Assembly: GCA_963576475.1 (NCBI GenBank)
Contig: OY754970.1
Coordinates: 28,285,091 to 28,349,090 of the forward strand
Reading direction: 5' to 3'
Length of the DNA stretch: 64,000 nucleotides
DNA from: Molanna angustata
Taxonomy: Eukaryota > Arthropoda > Insecta > Trichoptera > Molannidae
Part shown: positions 1 through 12,200 of the stretch, piece by piece
Numbering within the stretch: the first letter of the stretch is position 1
Layout: every line of letters begins with the position of its first letter
Position numbers and translations under genes: made by a program
The notes under the pieces: model-generated
The model's input: the letters and a program-made list of their open reading frames with translations, nothing else
What the model was told of the DNA's origin: nothing
The model's database searches: none

Positions 1-2
1 TC

Positions 3-500
3 TCTCGTAAAACAAAAACCCTCATTTACAAAACTCTTCTCAGACCGGTCATGACATATGCATCAGAATGCTGGACATTGACCAAGAAGGACGAAAATGC
101 ATTGTTGGTGTTCGAAAGGAAAATACTTCGCAAAATATTTGGTCCTACCTGTGAAGGAGGATCTTGGAGGATCCGGTTTAACCACGAGCTAGAAATAATG
201 TATGGCGAACCAAACGTTGTCCAATACATCAAAATACAACGTCTACATTGGCTCGGACACGTTTGTAGAATGGAGGATAACCGGGTCCCAAAGAAAGTAT
301 TGGACACCTGTCCTGAAGGAAGAAGAAGCAGAGGGAGACCTAGGATGAGATGGCTGGACGACATCGAGGGCAATATAAGAGCGATCGGACAGACAAACTG
401 GAGGAGACTTGCTGTTGACAGGGCGGGATGGAGGCAGTTTCTTGAGGAGGCCAAGGCTCGCACCGGGCTGTAGCGCCATTGCTGATGATGATATAAATAT
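3..500 (+). pseudogene. RTE-type non-LTR retrotransposon, C-terminal end of the reverse transcriptase ORF
   Basis: The frame is open from the window edge to a TAG at 471-473. It encodes the C-terminal tail of RTE-like elements: [48 protein letters not shown], and a GRPRMRWLDDIE block ending in EEAKARTGL. The catalytic reverse transcriptase motifs would lie upstream, outside the window. A short TGATGATGATA run follows the stop, as expected for the simple-repeat 3' tail of RTE elements. It is close to the copy at 9262-10015 (shared [15 protein letters not shown]). The visible part has no internal stop, so it is a fairly young but 5'-cut copy. Confidence 0.85.
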
Positions 501-540
501 GCAAGTACATTATAATAGCAGGTACTAGTCAAAAGTTTTT

Positions 541-700
541 TTTTCAATTTTTATAAAAATTGAATGTAGTGATTACAGTTTCATACAATTTGTATGGCAG
601 TATACACTTCACAATATCTACGAGGACTCTCGACAGTTTGATACTTATTCTCCAAACATACATACCAAAATGCTTTTTTCATATTTTCAGAATTGGACTA
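541..700 (+). repeat. Dispersed repeat, partial copy of the family at 4080-5030 and 57040-57790
   Basis: This stretch, with ATTGAATGTAGTGATTACAG and TCATACAATTTGTATGGCAG, is repeated with substitutions near 4550-4690 (same strand) and 57240-57370 (opposite strand). It starts just after the RTE tail. No coding capacity is seen. From 700 to 1130 I see only AT-rich unique-looking DNA. Confidence 0.6.
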
Positions 701-1136
701 GTTCATAGGTATGAAACGTGAAGGTATGATACTGGTATGAAACCAAAACTAATAAACGGTTCCATGACCATCATTTTCTTATAAATATCTCTACCCGCAA
801 CCATAATGTAAGAATTTGTATGAAATAGACAGTTAAAAATATTTCTTAAAAAAATTATCTATTCACATCTACATAAATTATATAAATAAATATACAGAAA
901 ACCTTTTTTTAAATATTCTGTTTCCAATGATCTAACGTGATTTATGCCCACACCTAGCAAACATCTAGAAAAATCGTGTAGGCGCTAAGAAGACAAATTT
1001 ATTTTGCGTATATGCAATTAAAAGAATATTCGAAGACAAATTTAGATTATTTTCTTAGTTGATTTGATCATGTGTGTGTGCAAACTACAACATTTCTTGA
1101 AGTTTGGTGATAGCTATATAAATACACATGAAAAAC

Positions 1137-1485
1137 TTACGCAACGTCCTACGTAGGCGATTCAAAGCGAACGCGAAGCGGCGCGGCGTGGCGCGAAAAT
1201 AACGTAACTATAGAAGTGTCCTACGTAACCAACCGCGAGTAGAGTACGATGCGGCGAGGCGCGATGCGAAGCAAACATGATCAGTTGGTTTGATATTTTC
1301 GCGCGAATTGGAAGCGGTTCCATATTTCTTTTTTGGTTAAGTATAATGACAGAAGCGTGATTCGCACGCACGTAGGACAGAACCGCCGCGTCGCACCGCA
1401 TCGCATTGAATTCGCGTGTAACCGCATCGCATCGCTTCGCAATCGCGTTCGCTTTGAATCGCCTATGTAGGATGTCGAGTAAGTA
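1137..1485. repeat. CpG-rich foldback element with about 45-bp inverted ends
   Basis: The left end CGTCCTACGTAGGCGATTCA and the right end, read on the other strand as CATCCTACATAGGCGATTCA, continue in parallel through AAGCGAACGCGA. This gives inverted termini around a 250-bp centre. The centre is packed with GCG/CGC-containing runs (GATGCG, GCGTCGC) in both orientations, in sharp contrast to the AT-rich surroundings. No transposase reading frame is present, so it is probably a non-autonomous DNA element. Confidence 0.6.
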
Positions 1486-1499
1486 AGGTAGTGACACCA

Positions 1500-2440
1500 G
1501 CTCTCTCTCTGCGGTCGCAGAGAGGGCCGTCAGTCCTCTGGACGCAGGGCGTCCTAGTTATGTAAAGTGTGACCAGCTTCGGTCTTGGATCGAGAGAGAA
1601 TTGAAGGCACTCACCCCAAGAACGCGGTCCTTTCCTCTTCGACCGTCTGCTGAGGGAGACGCTCAGCAGATCACCCCGTCGTAGACCAGCAGGAAGCTAC
1701 AGGTGGGTGACGTCCTCAGGTATAGGTCCTCGATCCAGAACAAAAGAAAAAAAGAGAACAGAAAAGCGATTGCAGACGAGAAATTCTGGGTCAAGGGCGC
1801 GACAGGCTATGGTAATCCTCCCCTCCACACGGTTACAAAAGAGGGGCCCTGGCTTGCGCTAGGGCAGACACTTCCCAGGCCGTTGGCGCCTCGAGTCAGT
1901 TATAAGATAAAGTCAGGTGTAAAAATAAAAAAATTGCAAGTTACGAGGCGCACTACGGCCTGAGAAGCTGCTTCTATCCTTCGGCTGCAGTCTGAAGAGG
2001 CCTCTACAGTTACAAAGTGCTGCCAAAAGATTTACAAAAAAATTTACCGCATGGCGGAGGTACCTTAAGTGTTCAATTTTTGGGGCAGTTGCACCTCTGT
2101 TGTGTCAGGGCCTGTTGGGATTCTCTGGCGGAATCCCAAGGGTTCTTCAGTTATCAAGTTGGTTTTTTTTGTGCCGGAGAGTGTCCGGCAGTCTTGGATT
2201 AAAAAGTCAGCTGACCAGCTGTCGGTAGCTGTCAGAATTCTTTTTCGTTTGAAAAAAGTTCCAAATCAAAAAAAAAAAAAAATTGCCATGTAAAAAAAAT
2301 TAAAATAAATTTCCCCAGAATTCCGCTGACGGTCGGGGTAGGTTCCGCGGAGAAATTTAGCCACAACCTACTCGAATAGGACGGTGGATCTCTCTCGCGG
2401 ACATGGGGCCGAGGCGGGCCGGTATCAGTAGGTACAGTAA
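1500..2440. other. GC-rich repeat-like block of unknown class
   Basis: This 0.9-kb block has much higher GC than its flanks, many short inverted pieces (for example CTCTCTGCGGTCGCAGAGAG at 1505-1524), and no long reading frame. GGGCGGGCCGGTATCAGTA-like sequence near its end recurs at 5155-5175, which suggests dispersed repeat material. No protein similarity could be recognised. It could be the untranslated part of a retroelement. Confidence 0.35.
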
Positions 2441-2589
2441 AATTAAGCTTTGACCCTCAATTATGGAAATGTAAAATTAAAGTATCCTTGAGATACGCCC
2501 GCATAATTTTATAACTTCACTGATAGTCCAGTCAACTTATTCTCAAAAAGGGGTGTAGAGTGCATGGAGATGGGTAGAATTTTTGACTT

Positions 2590-2789
2590 CAGGGGCCAAG
2601 TCCCATCAAACGGTGAAATCAAAACCCTCATTGATTACCCATATCATGGATATAATTATCATGTGGAGTTCATAATATCTTAAGATAAGATATAATAAAA
2701 CTCCATATGATAATAACATATATCCATAATATGGGTTTGGGTAATCATGAAGGTTTTGATTTCACCGTTTGACGGGACTTGCCCCCCAG
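2590..2789. repeat. Palindromic foldback MITE (about 200 bp)
   Basis: The left arm reads CAAGTCCCATCAAACGGTGA and then AATCAAAACCCTCATTGATT. The right arm, reverse-complemented, reads CAAGTCCCGTCAAACGGTGA and then AATCAAAACCTTCATGATTA. The arms are about 90% alike and nearly meet in an AT-rich centre, so the whole unit can fold into one long hairpin. There is no reading frame. It is probably a non-autonomous DNA transposon. Confidence 0.75.
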
Positions 2790-2989
2790 GAATGGATTTG
2801 GGGTTTTTGGGAGTTTAATACTCATACCAGCAAACGCTGTCTGTGTTGAATTTTTAAATAAATATATGAATAAATAAATAATATCACCAAAAGTACCCGA
2901 ACCTGAGAGGTGAGTTGGAGGGAGGGGGGGGGGGGCAGGAAAGCCCTCAAATTTGACTTTTTAAGATTTTCCCTTATACCTCGTTAAAT

Positions 2990-3870
2990 ATAAGTTCTAG
3001 AAAGAAATATAAAAAAATATGAAAATAAATAAAACGACAAAAAAATATCCTTATCTATTTGAAACCTGACAAACTTTCTACATTTTCACCCACCCCTCCT
3101 ATAATTTGATCCGCTTGATGTATACAGTACAAAAGTTCTGAAGCTATAGAAAATTTCAGGCCTAAAAAATTTTCTCAGAATTCATAAAAATCATAAACGC
3201 TAAAACGATGAAAATTTGTAAATATATAGAGAAATACAATATATTAAAATCTTTTTAATGAAAGTAGTTCCTGGGTTTCTCAAACTTTTTTATCGAGAAT
3301 TTTTTTTCCTTGACAAAATTTCTGTAGTAACTTGTGTATTTTCTGAAATTTTGGGCTCTGTGCATTAAGCGGATCAAAATTTATAAGGTACTGACACCAA
3401 AACGCAGAACACAGTCCGGAGACTCGGAGGACTCCAGTCAGCACCCAGCGCAAATGTACAGTGAGGAGGGGGACATGTGAAGCCTCAGTCCCAATAGGTC
3501 GCCTCCCCTGAACAATTGTTGAATATTGGACCGGGTAAGTAAAACTTGAGCCACTTACCCTAATAGGGACGTGGTAATCTCGCCTAGACCACCTGTCGAT
3601 GGGGGTACGTCAATAGACCACCTTGTTTATCCACGTATTGGTGACGTCTTCGGTAGACTGTAATGATCCGGTTGCACCCACCAAATGCATGCAACACAAT
3701 CAAGAAGTAATTAGTCAGGAAACACCCTGGGATGGTGAATGACGAAAGGATTCTTTGTAATTGCCTCTGGCAGGCAACTTTGACGAATCTCGTCAAGGCC
3801 TCAATGGTTCAGCCAGAGGGACAGTCCTTGGGAAAACCCAGATATCTTGCACCAGAATGGCAAGGTCAGT
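2990..3870. repeat. Degenerate dispersed repeat material
   Basis: The part 2990-3390 shares phrases with the 4080-5030 family ('ttttctgaaattttgggctctg', 'gcggatcaaaa', 'tttctcaaacttttt'), so it is a diverged relative. The part 3400-3870 is a moderately GC-rich stretch (GACTCGGAGGACTCCAGTCA, CGTCAAGGCCTCAATGG) with no convincing reading frame. It may be the untranslated end of a retroelement, but its class is not recognised. Confidence 0.35.
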
Positions 3871-4079
3871 AATTGGATACAGTCAATATTTTTTTGTTAA
3901 AATTGGCAATTAGTCACTTGGTAAAAAAAATGTTTTTACTTAATTTTCATTTTTTTCCAACTGTCGATTCGTTCATGAGAATTCAATTCTCTGAATGAAT
4001 CGACATTATTAAGCCAAGATGCGTGTACGAAGGAACATTTTGTATGGTGTAGTTGAATTTTTGCATGCTAATAACACCA

Positions 4080-5030
4080 ACTAGAGGCCTCGCAGCATAT
4101 GTTTTCCCATACATGGATTTACTCAGAATTCCGAGTTGATCCGCTCAATTTACAGAGCCCAAATTTTCAGAATATATAAACAGTTATAGGCCTACAAAAC
4201 TTTGTGAATTGTGAATTTTTGTTTCAGTCAGGGGTTATCAACTTTTGAAATTCTGGTTTATTTTTCCATATATCTCAGAAACCATAAAAGCTAGAACGCT
4301 GAAAATTGGTATAAACATAGACAAATACAAAATCTTAAATCAGTTTTTTCAAAAAAATTCCAAGGTTTCTCAAACATTTTTTATTAAGAAAAATATTTTT
4401 TTTATGATAAATTTATGAGTTTAACTGCCTTTATTTCGAAATTTTGTAAAAATATCGAAAAAAGCTGAAACACCCCAACTAGATAATTTAATTTTCTATA
4501 AAAAATATTAACATTGTATTAGCACATCTCATTTTTTTTAACAATTTTTATAAAAATTGAATTTAGTGACGACATTGCTTCATACAATTTGTATGGCAGT
4601 CGCCTACACACAATATATAAGAAGACTTAATAGTTTGATACTAATCTCCAAACATACATACATACCATCATGCTGTTTTCATATTCTGGGTAGGATCAAA
4701 GGACTGCCCTGAAGCGTTATATCGCTAAGCGATAGAAATGTATGAAATTGGTGGCTGTCACGTGATGTCATATCCACCAATTCCATACATTTACTATCGC
4801 TTAGCGATATAACGCTTAGCTTAAATGGCATGTTGTCTAGGGGGGCTGACCTCCATACTATCCTATATTGACATACATACCTAGGTACATGTGTTGTATA
4901 GAAAACCAAATATCTTAAAATATTAAATAATTTGTATTTATGGGTTTATAGTTTGGTACTTATCTTTCAACTATACTCTATCGCTATCGACAGTTGGATC
5001 TCATTTGTTACATGCAACTAGATCAAAACA
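4080..5030 (+). repeat. Long dispersed repeat, copy A (inverted partner at 57040-57790)
   Basis: The sequence from the 'gaggcctcgcagcatatg' end through TTTCAGTCAGGGGTTATCAA, TCATACAATTTGTATGGCAG and GTACATGTGTTGTATAGAAA to CGACAGTTGGATCTCAT reappears in reverse orientation at 57040-57790. Copy A is interrupted by a MITE at 4704-4848 that copy B lacks. Copy B carries a CA microsatellite that copy A lacks. No coding region is seen. It is likely a non-autonomous transposable element. Confidence 0.75.
4704..4848. repeat. Near-perfect palindromic MITE with TIR ending in CTAGGGGGGCTG
   Basis: The arms AAGCGTTATATCGCTAAGCG and ATGTATGAAATTGGTGG are mirrored on the other side of a short centre (TGTCACGTGATGTCATA). 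A second copy lies at 30037-30205 and has both ends intact. Here the left end is shortened, while the right end (GTTGTCTAGGGGGGCTG) is complete. The related repeat at 57215 preserves the unoccupied site, so this is a genuine insertion. Confidence 0.85.
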
Positions 5031-5236
5031 TTATTGTTGCCGTTTTTGTGAACGATCTCGTTCACCTTTTTAAAAACTTCCGAAAAACTTTGAATTTTGA
5101 AAAACGTGTCCCGGGGAAAACCGGTGTTGCCGTTTCTCTCACAGACCCACGGCCAGGGCGGGCCGGTATCAGTACATACACATTACACATATCTTCATCA
5201 ATACCTATCTGTATGTAGATAGGTATTGGCTTCACA

Positions 5237-5242
5237 CACACA

Positions 5243-5278
<36 letters not shown>

Positions 5279-5283
5279 CACAC

Positions 5284-5361
<78 letters not shown>

Positions 5362-5376
5362 ACACACACACACACT
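5237..5376 (+). repeat. Compound microsatellite (CACG)n then (CA)n
   Basis: About eight CACG units are followed by roughly 90 bases of nearly pure CA repeat with rare CT/TC interruptions. Reading frames across it (TH or CV repeats) are artefacts of the repeat. Confidence 0.97.
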
Positions 5377-5659
5377 TAACTCGAGAACCGTTGGAGCTAA
5401 AAACATTGTGTACTAATAAATATGTAGAAAATTTTCTCAGCTTTCAAATAGGATAGAATATTTAGTAATAATTATTTATAAGTCCTCTCCCTCGCCGATC
5501 GCAATAATTTTTATATCAGTAGATAGATAGGCGCGTATATAATTTTTTAAAGCATTTCTGCCAAAAAAATAATTTTTCCATAATATATACGCGTTTTTCT
5601 ATCTATTGATACCAATACAAAGTATTGCGATCGACGAGAAGCAATATTTGCGTGAGAAA

Positions 5660-5760
5660 TGAATTTAAATAAATTACTCCTCTGCTGGGGATCGAACCCA
5701 GAGCGACCGCACAGTAGCCAAACGGCTTACCAATTGTACAACGGCGGCGGTGATAAAAGG
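5660..5760 (-). mobile_element. tRNA-derived SINE fragment
   Basis: On the minus strand this reads as a tRNA-like T arm, GGGTTCGATCCCCAGC, preceded by TTGGTAAGCCGTTTGGCTA. The same unit occurs at 8930-9000 and 56930-57005, so it is a repeat family rather than a single tRNA gene. The acceptor stem does not pair. Confidence 0.65.
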
Positions 5761-6289
5761 AAGAAAATAATCTTGTAGTCATTGTTATTATCTTAAAATC
5801 ATTAGCGAGAAAGTTTATGTTATTCTACACTACGCAACCATAATGATTATTTCCAAGAGCAGAGGGCATTGCTGGAGAGCACAGATCTGAGCCACAGCCA
5901 CCATTATGAGGAAAAAACCACTGCTATGACGGCATTGTCTCTCCCATGTATTTAACATGGAGTATCATAATATAAATCCACCACGCTACTAAGGGTTTCT
6001 ATTCTTTCTACTAACCGCACCTGTCACTTCTCAAACTATCCCACCATTCCGCTTTATAATCGCTTGTTTAATAAAATAATATATTAAAATTCTTTTTAAA
6101 GATTTAGCACATGCAGTGCCTCTAAAATTCAGTTTTCAAATAGAGAGGTTCTTATTATTTTAAAATACACTGTTGCCATGTGTAGGGATTATGTATTTTT
6201 GTAATAGCAACATTTTACAAGCTGTCGAACGGTGTGTGCGATTTTTGAATCAATGTCTATCAATTAAATGCCAAAGCATTTTTGCAATA

Positions 6290-9200
6290 ATGACTGAGTT
6301 TCAGTACAGTAGATTTGAAAAATCACTCGGATTGTTAACTACACGATTCGTTTCTCTACTACAGAAAACCAAAGATGGTGTTCTAGACCTAAAACTGGTA
6401 AGAAAACATTCCATGTCAACTCGTAGATTTACTTGAATGTTAACATCATTGTTTATGTATGTATTATTTTTTCACATGTATTGTTACATTTTAGTGATTT
6501 CCTAATGAATTTAACCAAATTGATTGTTCAGTTGTGGTATATTTTACAATTTATTACTAAATTTAGAAATCTGTTTTATATGATTTTTTCAACTGTCATT
6601 ACTGTTTTGTAATCTTATTATTTAACGACATACTATGTTCAATTTGTTTACATCTATTACGTGTTTACCATTTTTGATGTTTCTTTATGATTCATATGTA
6701 ACTCAAATGTTAATTATACCATTATTTTTCCAAAAATGTTTAAATTCTTTTGATCCAAGGTCTTTGATTTACAATTTTCAATGATTCTTGACTGTGACAT
6801 TCAATTATTTAAACTAAGCTTATGAATATAGCTTAATATTTTTTTTTTCAAACTATTACTATTAACTTTACCCTTTCAAAATAAAGAGCCATTGCATGCT
6901 ATTTAGCTGATTTGTGATTTTGGACAGATCATAGGAATGTTAGCTGTACTCACTTTCATACATAACTTCCAAATGTTGATTGCTTAAGTTTACATATAAG
7001 AATAATCCAATTGGCCACTTGATTGCAAAATATTATTTTATTTGAAATAACACAAATGAATCATACAGGTTTTAATTTCGATGATAAATTATTTAAAAAC
7101 TTGATTTACTGGTATTGTCTATCAAGTAGCATTTTTCTTATAATCTGATATGACCGATTTTGGTGAGAATCATTTTGAAATTATATATACTTAGTTGTAG
7201 TCAAATATCTTGAACCTGACTTCCGGGTACGCAGAACGCAATGTGTCTTTTTGCTTCGTTGGTATACGTGCGAATCCCCCCCCCTTCTCGGCGAAATGGC
7301 TCAAGATATTCGGTAACAACTATATAAATGAAATTAGCCATAGGAGAGACGATATCATAAAACACTTGTTATATGATATTGTCTCTCCTATGGCAAACTA
7401 GCGAATCTGCAAAAAATAAATTTTACAGGAGAGGAAAAACAAGCTTTGGCACTCTATGTAAAATCCATTTTATAACGCAGTTAACTTTTTTTCTAAGCTT
7501 AATGGAAGATGTTAGAGATTCAATACTTTGCCAGAGTGTAGCTATTGTGAAAACGATTAAAATGACACCAAAAACGCATTTTCGTCAAAAATGTTAGTTT
7601 CGCGAGTTTGCCATAGGAGGGACGATATGGAGTCTCACTATGAATCGTTCGTCTAGCGAGTTATCTCTACCCATCTATAGAGTAAAAAAGACAGGATTTG
7701 TAAACTAATAATCCAGCAATGAATATCCTAAATATCAGAAAAACAACCTATCCTCTTTTATCTTACTGTGTGTTAGGTGATTTCTTTCTTGTCCGTGGTT
7801 GATTGTAAACCTCTACATCCACTAATATCTGAATTTTAATGGCTATCAATAATTTATTTATCAAATTTGTATTTATCCTTTCAGGCGGCAGATTTATTAT
7901 CAGTTCGACAAAAACGGAGAATATATGATATCACAAATGTGCTTGAAGGTATTGGACTTATAGAAAAACGAAGCAAAAATAGCATTCAATGGAAGTAAGT
8001 TTAATAATATTAACTGATAGAAATTGTAATTAAAAGATTTTCTATGAATTCATCATCCATTAACAATCCTCTACAAATAAACGTCCCCTACACATATATC
8101 TCAATATTGCATAGATATTGTTTGCCACATCATCGAGTAAGGACCCGTGACGCAAGTATAATTAACCCTAGGTATACTATACATATTCTTTTTATACCTT
8201 ATCTGACAGTAAACGCCGAGCAGACAGTAAAGCATATGGTGCAGGACTGCCAGCTCAGGAAATTAAATGATACCTTCCGGGAGATCGGAGACGGTGGACT
8301 GGTTGATAAAGCTGGAACCAAGGCTGTAAATTTGGACGCTGCCCATATGGGTGAAGAGGTTGCCTGTACCGGGGCCAAACGAAAATCAATCAATCTAGTG
8401 TTACATATTTCAGACATTTCTTTTGTGTTTGTTTTATTATATTTCTTTTGATTTGATTATACTTCATGTGTCCTTGCCTCACAGGTACACCATTAAACCG
8501 GGACAATTGCTACATTATATTCAGCAAGCTTTGGCTTGATGTAATTGGGTCAGCCATTACTGATCTAAGTGCACTGTTTAGTAATATAGTAAAGTAGAGA
8601 CATTCATTATCATTATTTTCTATTCCAGAGGTGCAGGTCCTGGCAGAAATGATATTGAACTTGGAAACAAACTAATTACACTAAAAAAAGAAATTCAAAT
8701 ATTAGAAAACCACGAGAAAATGTTGGATATGTAAGTATAACTATTTGTTACATAACATTTTGTCCACTAACAATATATAGATAATAATAATAATATAAAC
8801 ACTGCCTTGCACCCTGCCCAAGTGGTGAGTTAATTTCCAAATGGCAATTTCTTCCAACTAACCAGTGTTTCCAGCCCAGAGACGCAATATTAATGTGATA
8901 AATCAATTTAAATCATTTCTCCTCTGCTGGGGATCGAACCCAGGACGCCTGCACAGAAACCAAACGGCTTACCAACTATGCCACCGCGGTCGGCACAGTA
9001 TTTTATGTATTTTATCTCTTTTCTTGTAAAACTACTTGAATTCAGTAACAATGAATCTATTTATTAGCAATTTTCAAGCCAGAATCAAATTTTAAAAGAG
9101 TAAAAGACTTTGTACCTTATACCTATACCTATATTTTACTATTAAAATTATGAATGTATAATAACTTTATTGGAATACCAACTTAAATTTTTAATATTGC

Positions 9201-12200
9201 TTAGAGACGCACTGGCTTGAAATAGTGCTTCCATTATTATCAATCATCGTCATCGTTACAAGAGGCAGCAAATAATATAGGACTGGAGATAAATGCCTCT
9301 AAAACGAAATATATGCTGGCAACTAGAGGTGCCCAACCACACCATCCCCCAGGAACTTCGGTAAGAGCAGGTACCCACAGCATCGAGTGTATGGACACAT
9401 TTACTTACCTAGGTTCAGTCGTAACGAGTGGTAATGAAACCAATGTTGAAATAAAGAAAAGACGCCTTGGCTAACAAGTGTTACTTTGGACTACAGAGGC
9501 ACTTTAGATCACGTGTACTGTCAAGAAACACTAAAATCCTCGTCTATAAAACTCTTTTACGACCTGTACTGACATACGGCTCTGAGTGTTGGGTTCTTGC
9601 TAAAAAGGGATATGGATGCATTACTGGTCTTCGAAAGAAAAATTTTGAGAAAAATTTTCGGTCCCCTCTGTGATCAAGGCAAGTGGAGAATCAGGTTCAA
9701 CCACGAACTACAGAGCCTATTCAAGGAAACAAATATCGTCCAAACGATAAAAATAGGGAGGAGGCTCCGCTGGTTAGGACACGTGTATCACATGGAAGAT
9801 GACCACACACCAAAAAGAATCCTCACAACGCGTCCAGAGGGTAGAAGGTGTGTGGGAAGGCCGAAACTGCGATGGATGGATGGAGTTGAGAGGGACCTTC
9901 AAATAGCCGGTGTGCGGAATTGGAGAGAAAAGGCCACATGGATAGGGTGCAATGGAGACGATTCCTTGAAGAGGCCAAGGCCCATCCTGGGCTGTGGAGC
10001 CACTGATGATGATGATGAAATGGACTCAAAATAAACCAAAACATTAAATAAAAAAGAATTATAAATACAAAAATAATAGTAGAAACAGTGTCATGTAAAT
10101 CTGCATATAACTAAAGTAGGCCTCATTATAAATAAACAAAAAAAAGATATACAAAAAATAAACATTTTACAATCGAAAATATACAAATCGGCACTGAAAA
10201 TATCACAAGTTGTTTCTCTCATAAAAAAATGTGTATATTGTCCGTTTATATGTATGTTTGGACAGCATAAAAATATCACCTAAATGAGAGTATTCATTGC
10301 CAATGTTATAGAGACGACTGACTTGCGAGTGATATTCTGTCTGTGTGCGTGTATTGTTGTAATAAAATGGTGCTGTCTGTCTGGTGGATAGTCACGGTAT
10401 ATTGTAATTAATATTGTAATTATATTAAAGAGGGAGGAGTATTTATTCGTACTATCATTAATTGCTCTAAATATTCTTTCTAGGCACAGAATATGGATGC
10501 GGCAGAGTATAGCAAATGTTATGGACGATATGAGTAATAGTCACTTGGCGTACGTCACTGTCGATGACTTGATGCATTGCTTTGATCCTAATCAATTTTT
10601 CATATTGAAAGCTCCTTTAGGATCAACATTATTAGTCAAGAAACCAAAGCAAAATGTAAATAATGTAAGTATTTTTGCCTTAGTACAGATAGATGGACGA
10701 CATTTAAAGATTCGTTGCACCCCAGGGATGGGAATCGCACAGGAACCGGAGGAATGGAAAAAGAGAGGGGATGCGTATGTCCTGCAGTGGGCAAACACGG
10801 GCTAATAATGATGAATGACATTGAAAAAGCTTACTAGGTTCGATTTCTAATGGGTGATAAATTTCTTGTGATATTAATATTTCACTGAGCTCTAAATGCT
10901 TGTGCATTATTAGAAATTAACCTGGAATAATAAGTAAAAAAAGAAACTATAATTATGTTACTGTTGGTATTGTTTTGTTTAAACAACTTATAAAAAATGT
11001 ATATATTTTTATTTCAGGAGAAGGATAAGAGAAAAATGGAACTGTATGTAAAATCTGTTGACCAGCCAGTTGATGTAATGCTTGTATCTCTCCCCGAATC
11101 TAGTGTAAGACAATTATTTACAATTGTTAATTTTTCACCTTTATATATTGCAATATTGAGCCAGGAGCATGAAGACGCATACTCTATTGTAACCATACAT
11201 CACGAATAGTACCTTGTTTAACTGTGCTGTGACATATTATGTATCGAGTGAAATTTCTCATTGTTTGTATCTCGAGTTTTCAAAATATCAAAAGAATATA
11301 TTCAATATAAATTGGTTACAGTGGCTTTTCAAAGTAACTTTTCTTTCAGAACCGTTCTGTGTATTTGTGTATCAATTTTTAACTTACGCATATTTATTTA
11401 TTTATATTTTAATTCTTTTTGTAGAACAAAGCCAAAAAATTTAAATTAGATACAAGTCTTCATCCCAGTTCCACCTCTTCTGATGTTGAAGATGATCCAC
11501 TCTCTATTGATGACCAAGAAATGTATGATGAATCTAACGAATGTATGTATAATGTTTCATTATTACATATTTTTTCCATCATTGTCATGTTATTAATCAT
11601 GTTAATACATGCTTTTATAACATTATCTGTAATAGAGATGTACTTGAATAAGAGTCATTTGTTTTCATGTGTTTTACATAAACCAATAATCACTTTGTTC
11701 CTCCTTTTACAGCTCCACTTTTATATTGAATCATATAAATAAGTTAAATATAAAAAAAAAACAAATATAATATTAATTAATGAATATTTTTATTTTATAA
11801 ATGGCCGTTTCACTTTTTAACAAAACACGGATAGTGTATTTGTACACTGAGCAGTCGTATGCTAACGCAATGAATATTGACATTAAATCATAAAAATACA
11901 TTGCAAAAAGAATGTGTAATTGCTGAACACAGCCATAACTTCATCATGATTTTGCAAACATAATCAATATAATCCTGTTTTGAAATTATTCATTTATATA
12001 TTTTTCATTATTCCATTCATTCATACCATCACGGCATACCCCACGAAAGTGGGATAGCCACCGAAAGGTGTGCATTACCATATAAAATTAAACATGACAC
12101 ATGTATATCACCACACACCAGTCTCGTCTCTCCTAAAAAGGAAATATTCAGAATGGATGATGACCCTCATTTGCTGAACTCGTGTATTTTTGACTACATG

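Noticed and set aside
5062..5456. Reading frames of TH or CV repeats on both strands
   Set aside because: They are translations of the CA/CACG microsatellite.
6173..6289. Longer E2F start at upstream in-frame ATGs (6173, 6191)
   Set aside because: The extra 39 residues are not like E2F N-termini, and the ATG at 6290 directly precedes the conserved domain.
10497..10805. ORF joining E2F exon 4 with a following RTE tail as one protein
   Set aside because: A good GTAAGT donor at 10665 separates them, and the downstream part is a retrotransposon C-terminus also found at 35448.
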